A stretch of 64,000 nt of DNA. Source: Ancylostoma caninum (taxonomy: Eukaryota; Nematoda; Chromadorea; Rhabditida; Ancylostomatidae). Positions 59,740 through 64,000 of this stretch are shown piece by piece. Under the pieces are notes generated by a model that saw only the letters and a program-made list of their open reading frames with translations, did not search any database and was not told where the DNA came from. Position 1 is the stretch's first letter, and every line of letters begins with the position of its first letter. The position numbers and the translations under genes are program-made. Location of the stretch: assembly GCA_037903475.1 (NCBI GenBank), contig JBAJFG010000029.1:1137501-1201500 (forward strand), in the 5' to 3' direction.

Positions 59740-62700
59740 TTAAACACATTTTTTACCTTGACCACACTAAAAATGAAGATTTTCACGGAGTGTTGTTAGT
59801 TTGGTATAGTTTGATAATAAACACTTGCTTGATAAGGGACTGACCCAACAGGTTTACTATAAAAACCAACAGGCATGTTTTTTTTAAAAGTAACCATACC
59901 GGAATGGTAGCATGGTAGCGGCATAAGTATAAACAACTACGAGTTTAGAAGCTGTAGGCAGAGTTGGAAACGGAATTTGGGCACAAATACATCAATGATC
60001 AGGCGTAGAAACTGCTTCAACATTTTAATATTCGAAAAAAGGGAAGCATCAGAGGTTTTGTGCAGAAATTTCCGGAGCAAACGCTAGACAACTGTTCACA
60101 ATTGAAAGAAGTAATGTTATGAGACGCGGTCGAAGAACTCCAAACGATCCGTTCCTCTAATTCAATCAGCCCAGGATTTAGCACATATTACAGCGCTGGG
60201 AACGCCGATGCGATTGTGAACGACGTACAGCGAACGATTTGTGTTGTTTTTCGGGTAACCAGCACTAGTCAGGCGGCTGGCACTGAATCATAGTCGTGCA
60301 CTGACCGCAATGGCAGGAACTGGTTGTGAATAGCACGGCTCGCAAAATCACATTGTTTACTTTAGTAAGAGAGCATCCACTACCGGAAATAGTAAATTAC
60401 GGTTGAGAAAGGTGAGAGTCGTTTATTGCCGCGATTATGTGTGGGTGTCGAAATGTGGTGGAATGTGTTGACATCAGAAATCGTGCCGGTTTATCAACAA
60501 AATCTTGAGCATCGGGCTAAATACGGACGTTATTTCTCGTAGTGCTCCACAACAAAAGGATCAGTGTTCAGAGGAGCAAACATTGTTAGACGCCGGAAAT
60601 CGAATTCAGACAGAGAACAAGGACATCCACGCACCCTATTCGCTACAGAATTGCGTTGGATGACAGGAATCCGTCATGAGAGGCGGTTGGACTATGAAAA
60701 GTCGAAGCCGTGTTTAGAGTCGATTCCCAGAAATGAGTGGCTGAGAATCAATGAGATGATGCTAATATGATCATGCTCTTTTTACCTTGTTTTTGCGGTT
60801 GGTTCCTGTTGGTTTCATATTGGTCGATTTTTTTAACAATTAAAAAAAAGATGGATAGCATGCTAAGAGCGGCAAAAACTATTTTGAAAATAAACTACAC
60901 TTGTAGAAAAAAGTCCTACAAAACTCACCAGTTAAATACCAAATTCTGCAGGAGATTGAGTATGTGTAGATGTAGTGCACGTAGATGGTAACATTTTTAG
61001 AACCACGATCGCGGGGCGTGATGCATAGTGGGAGAAAATGGGGCGGTGCCACTGCCTCATGATTTGTGCAAGCACCTTTAGTCGTCATTCAATGGGAAAT
61101 TCCTCCCATTTTGTTATTGATAGGATATTATGTGAATTTGAACGCAAATTTGGATAGAGGTAGCATTAAATGGTGAAAAGATGTGTTTGGACTCAATTTT
61201 ACTTACCTCCTTACTTACTTGATACACCGCAAAGGTGTGCACATCAGAGAACAAAAATAAAACGCTTAAAAGGAAGTAACCGAGATCTTCAATGGGGCTT
61301 CTGTTACAGTAAAGTTACTGTTCATTCTAAGAACAGAAAGTGAGGCTCTGAGAAAAAAAGAAAAAAATGATTGTTTTCATACTAAAAATTATGGTATATT
61401 TCAAGGAAATATGAGAAGTATAACGAATGGATAACGAAAGAAATCACACAATTACGTATTCAAGGCTCTCCCTTCTCTTTTCCAAGGAGGAAATGAAAAC
61501 GAATTTGTTCATTAACGTACAAGCTGTAGAACCAGAGCAAATGTGGAGCAAAACCGAGGAACAAATCGATTCTAACCAACTTCTTCTTCATCTTTCAAAG
61601 CGTATGCGCTATAAAGGAGAAACATATTATGCATCTGCTATGAGGTTCTGCTCAAACTCCGCCCAACACTGAGCCCATTAGCTCAGGCAGCCTTTAAAGC
61701 TATTGCCATGAATGCACAATAACAAATACCTCCGAACAAGAGCTGGCCCACTGAACACCAGGAAGTAAGCACTTTCTCAGAAGGCTTTAATACCGAGGAC
61801 AAATGTCTGCAGAGCTACGGCTGTAGACAGCTGCCCCACAAATAAACAACCGCTAATCTTCCACCTACGTTCTTTTCTTTAAGAAGAGCAGTCCACAGAC
61901 AACAATGAATAATTTAAAAGCATCGTCGGACAAAACGAGCAGCAGGCACCTGCGTTGGTTGTAAATAAGAGCGAATACAGCTGCTGAGTACCTTTAAATA
62001 CCTCCCATTCAGCCGTTGACTTTCATTCAATGTACTAGTTGCTTGATGTTAAAACTGGCCTGTCAAGCTGATTGAATTGTAGGCTTGGAACTAAATATAT
62101 TAGACATCTTTTATCTCATCTTGGTTATCTTGGAAGATCATTTTGACACACACCATTACCATTTCCATACACAAACTGTCTTCAAGGATCATGTAATTGA
62201 TTCAACAAAAGAACATTTCACGAGCAGATGTCGTGCAAAATTGTTGTCAGATTCGCGAAAGCGCTCTTCCCCCGAACAAAACTTGCGAAAAATCAATAAA
62301 ATCAATAAATCAATAATAACACTGTGCAAAGTGGCCGTCAGATTCGTGACCAGGGCGGTGAAAAACCCTAGTATGAGTAAGGTTACACTGATGTTTGAAG
62401 AGCAGACAACAAGAACTGATAGTAGTATGCCCATTCCAGTCCGGATTGGTGCTAAACTGAGGAAAATCGATAAAATCGATCAATGAGTCGATATCCGGAT
62501 CGACACTATCCGATGAGTAGTGTCCTAGGCCCTCCGCCGTATTCAGATGGTGTCCCATATTTCTGAGCCCCCTTTTTCACCACCTTGCTTACATATGCAT
62601 TCCCATCCTTTGAATTTGGCGCCCACGCGCGCCGTCCAGATTTTTGAAAAAAGTGTCGTAAACCTTTCTGTGTTTTATATATAGATTTTTATATAGATAT

Positions 62701-63089
62701 AGAAGTGCTTAACAAGTGGAACTGTAGGGGTGGTGGAGAATCCTATTTTGAGGTATTTGGAATATCCAAAATCTTGCAGTTTCGCTCTACATACCTAACA
62801 AAGGTAAAGTACGATACAGCAGGGCGGATTGCTTTAAATGAGACAACCATTTCCTTCTTTACCACAGAAGAACTCAGGTGTTCATGCCGGAAGGACTCTC
62901 ATAACCATTACATAAAAAACTTTTGTTATAACGAAGCAACCATAATTGTAACGCTGTCGAAGCGGAAAACAAGCTACAGTAATAGAATGCACTGCATAAA
63001 AGTAGAAGTCGGTCTTGATATAAAGTAGAGCGAACATGACCATGACCTAAAACCAATAATTCCGATGCTTCCATCTGAAGGAACTTTCC
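59740..63089. other. Stretch without a recognised gene
   Basis: Only short frames are present. A CATACCGGAATGGTAGC segment at about 59890-59930 repeats one at 59223-59262, with TATAAACA following in both. A frame of 133 codons at 62085-62486 contains two AATCAATAAAATC-like repeats and looks like low-complexity sequence. Confidence 0.4.
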
Positions 63090-63375
63090 CTACATAGCGG
63101 AAATCTTTCTCAAAATAACATTTCTGGCATAGTGAATAATCCATTTATGATAAACCAACAGCCAGCATTCAAAAATTTGATGGCAGAACTTCTGAGACTT
63201 GTCTGTTATCTCATCCACGAATGCTAATGTGCCGCCAGCGAAAGTTGCGCCGATAACGTCGACGACCTTTCCGCTGTTCAAGAATTCGCCATGCCGTCGG
63301 AAATGCGATGAGAAGTTGCGGAGATCCGAGAGAAGATAGTCGGCTAATGTTTTCTTTGGTATTTTCACTTGTTCG
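63090..63375 (-). CDS. Probable terminal exon of an unrecognised protein
   Basis: A minus-strand frame opens after a TTTCATTAG acceptor (AG at 63377-63376), phase 1, and runs 94 codons to TAG at 63092-63090. Composition is protein-like: KTLADYLLSDLRNFSSHF, a Gly-rich hydrophobic stretch VVDVIGATFAGGTLAFVDE, then ITDKSQKFCHQIF, a Trp/Tyr-rich part and a basic end. I did not recognise the family. The rest of the gene would lie right of the acceptor, at least partly outside the window. Confidence 0.45.
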
Positions 63376-63820
63376 CTAATGAAATGAAGGCTGAACTCTT
63401 ATTTTGGAACTCAAAAACACAATATCACCAAAAAGTGCATCCACAGTCAAAATATTTGTTTATTTATTTACTGCATGAAGACATGCGCCAAAGGAAGCAA
63501 TGGCAGATTCTCGCCTCTAATTTCAACCAGTTCAGTGAAAAATGTTAGTAGAAAAGAAAAAAAAAACGTTGAACTAAAGAAATTTAACTAACACCAATGA
63601 CAGTTAACGGTGGCGATACAAGCAATATGGTCTAGTTCTGCGACTGACAAAAGGGAATAAACTAACCTTTTTCGCCTGTATAAAATATGAGAGGGATCGT
63701 CGGAAAGCATTAATAGAAACAGTTTACACCATTTCTTGCAAGACTACCGTGAGACCCTTTTCTAAGCCTTTTGTTTTAGGGAAAATTTAGACAGAGTCGA
63801 AACCGAAATCGAGGTTTCCC

Positions 63821-63895
63821 CACCATGCACTTCCTCTGTGGGAGTGCACCTCCTAACATGCTGGGTGTTGCACTCTCACCAGGAAGTGCATGGTG
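63821..63895. repeat. Inverted repeat with 15-bp perfect arms and inner arms
   Basis: CACCATGCACTTCCT at 63821-63835 pairs with AGGAAGTGCATGGTG at 63881-63895; GTGGGAGTGCA and TGCACTCTCAC also pair inside. A foldback element of 75 bp. Confidence 0.8.
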
Positions 63896-64000
63896 TTGCA
63901 CGCACCATTGGATCCTTATTACCAGCCAAGTGAAGCACTCGCTTATAACAGGAAATAGCATTGTGAGGGGATCCTGTGATTTAGCCTTGGCTCCACCCGA

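Noticed and set aside
62085..62486. 133-codon plus-strand ORF
   Set aside because: It contains repeated AT-rich AATCAATAAAATC-like units and overlapping minus frames of similar length; no family.

Overview
The window looks like nuclear DNA of a nematode, most likely a clade V rhabditid or strongylid (hookworm-like). This is inferred from three genes with many short exons (about 60-190 nt), GT..AG introns with TTTCAG-type acceptors, AT-rich spacers, long C homopolymers and many small inverted-repeat transposons. No bacterial or viral gene layout is visible.

Layout. (1) 126-5538, plus strand: the 3' part of a small-optic-lobes/CAPN15-type calpain gene in 21 exons, open at the left edge. A mariner-type MITE sits in its last intron. 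(2) About 6881-12820, plus strand: a tandem array of 26 tRNA-Gly(UCC) genes or pseudogenes on a 235-bp unit. This is the most striking feature of the window. Seventeen copies are identical over all 72 nt, two more keep full pairing, and seven are damaged. Every normal unit has a Pol III T4 terminator and a 9-bp spacer hairpin. (3) 16548-13936, minus strand: a complete RCE1-type CAAX prenyl endopeptidase in 6 exons. (4) 30357-23528, minus strand: a complete KLHDC3-type kelch protein in 11 exons, with a 3.7-kb first intron. (5) 31-64 kb: mostly non-coding sequence with many inverted-repeat elements. It holds a few coding-like pieces that I could not name: a possible multi-pass membrane protein on the minus strand at about 43.8-47.9 kb, and a terminal exon at 63375-63090 on the minus strand.

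The genes do not form a pathway. The calpain is a cysteine protease, RCE1 works in the ER membrane on prenylated proteins, and the kelch protein is probably a Cullin-2 degron receptor. The tRNA array would supply the tRNA that reads GGA/GGG glycine codons. The long ORFs on both strands of 6840-12870 are artefacts of the tRNA repeat and are not annotated as genes. Exon coordinates were derived by hand from splice-site phase and family similarity. They are internally phase-consistent but not checked against transcripts.
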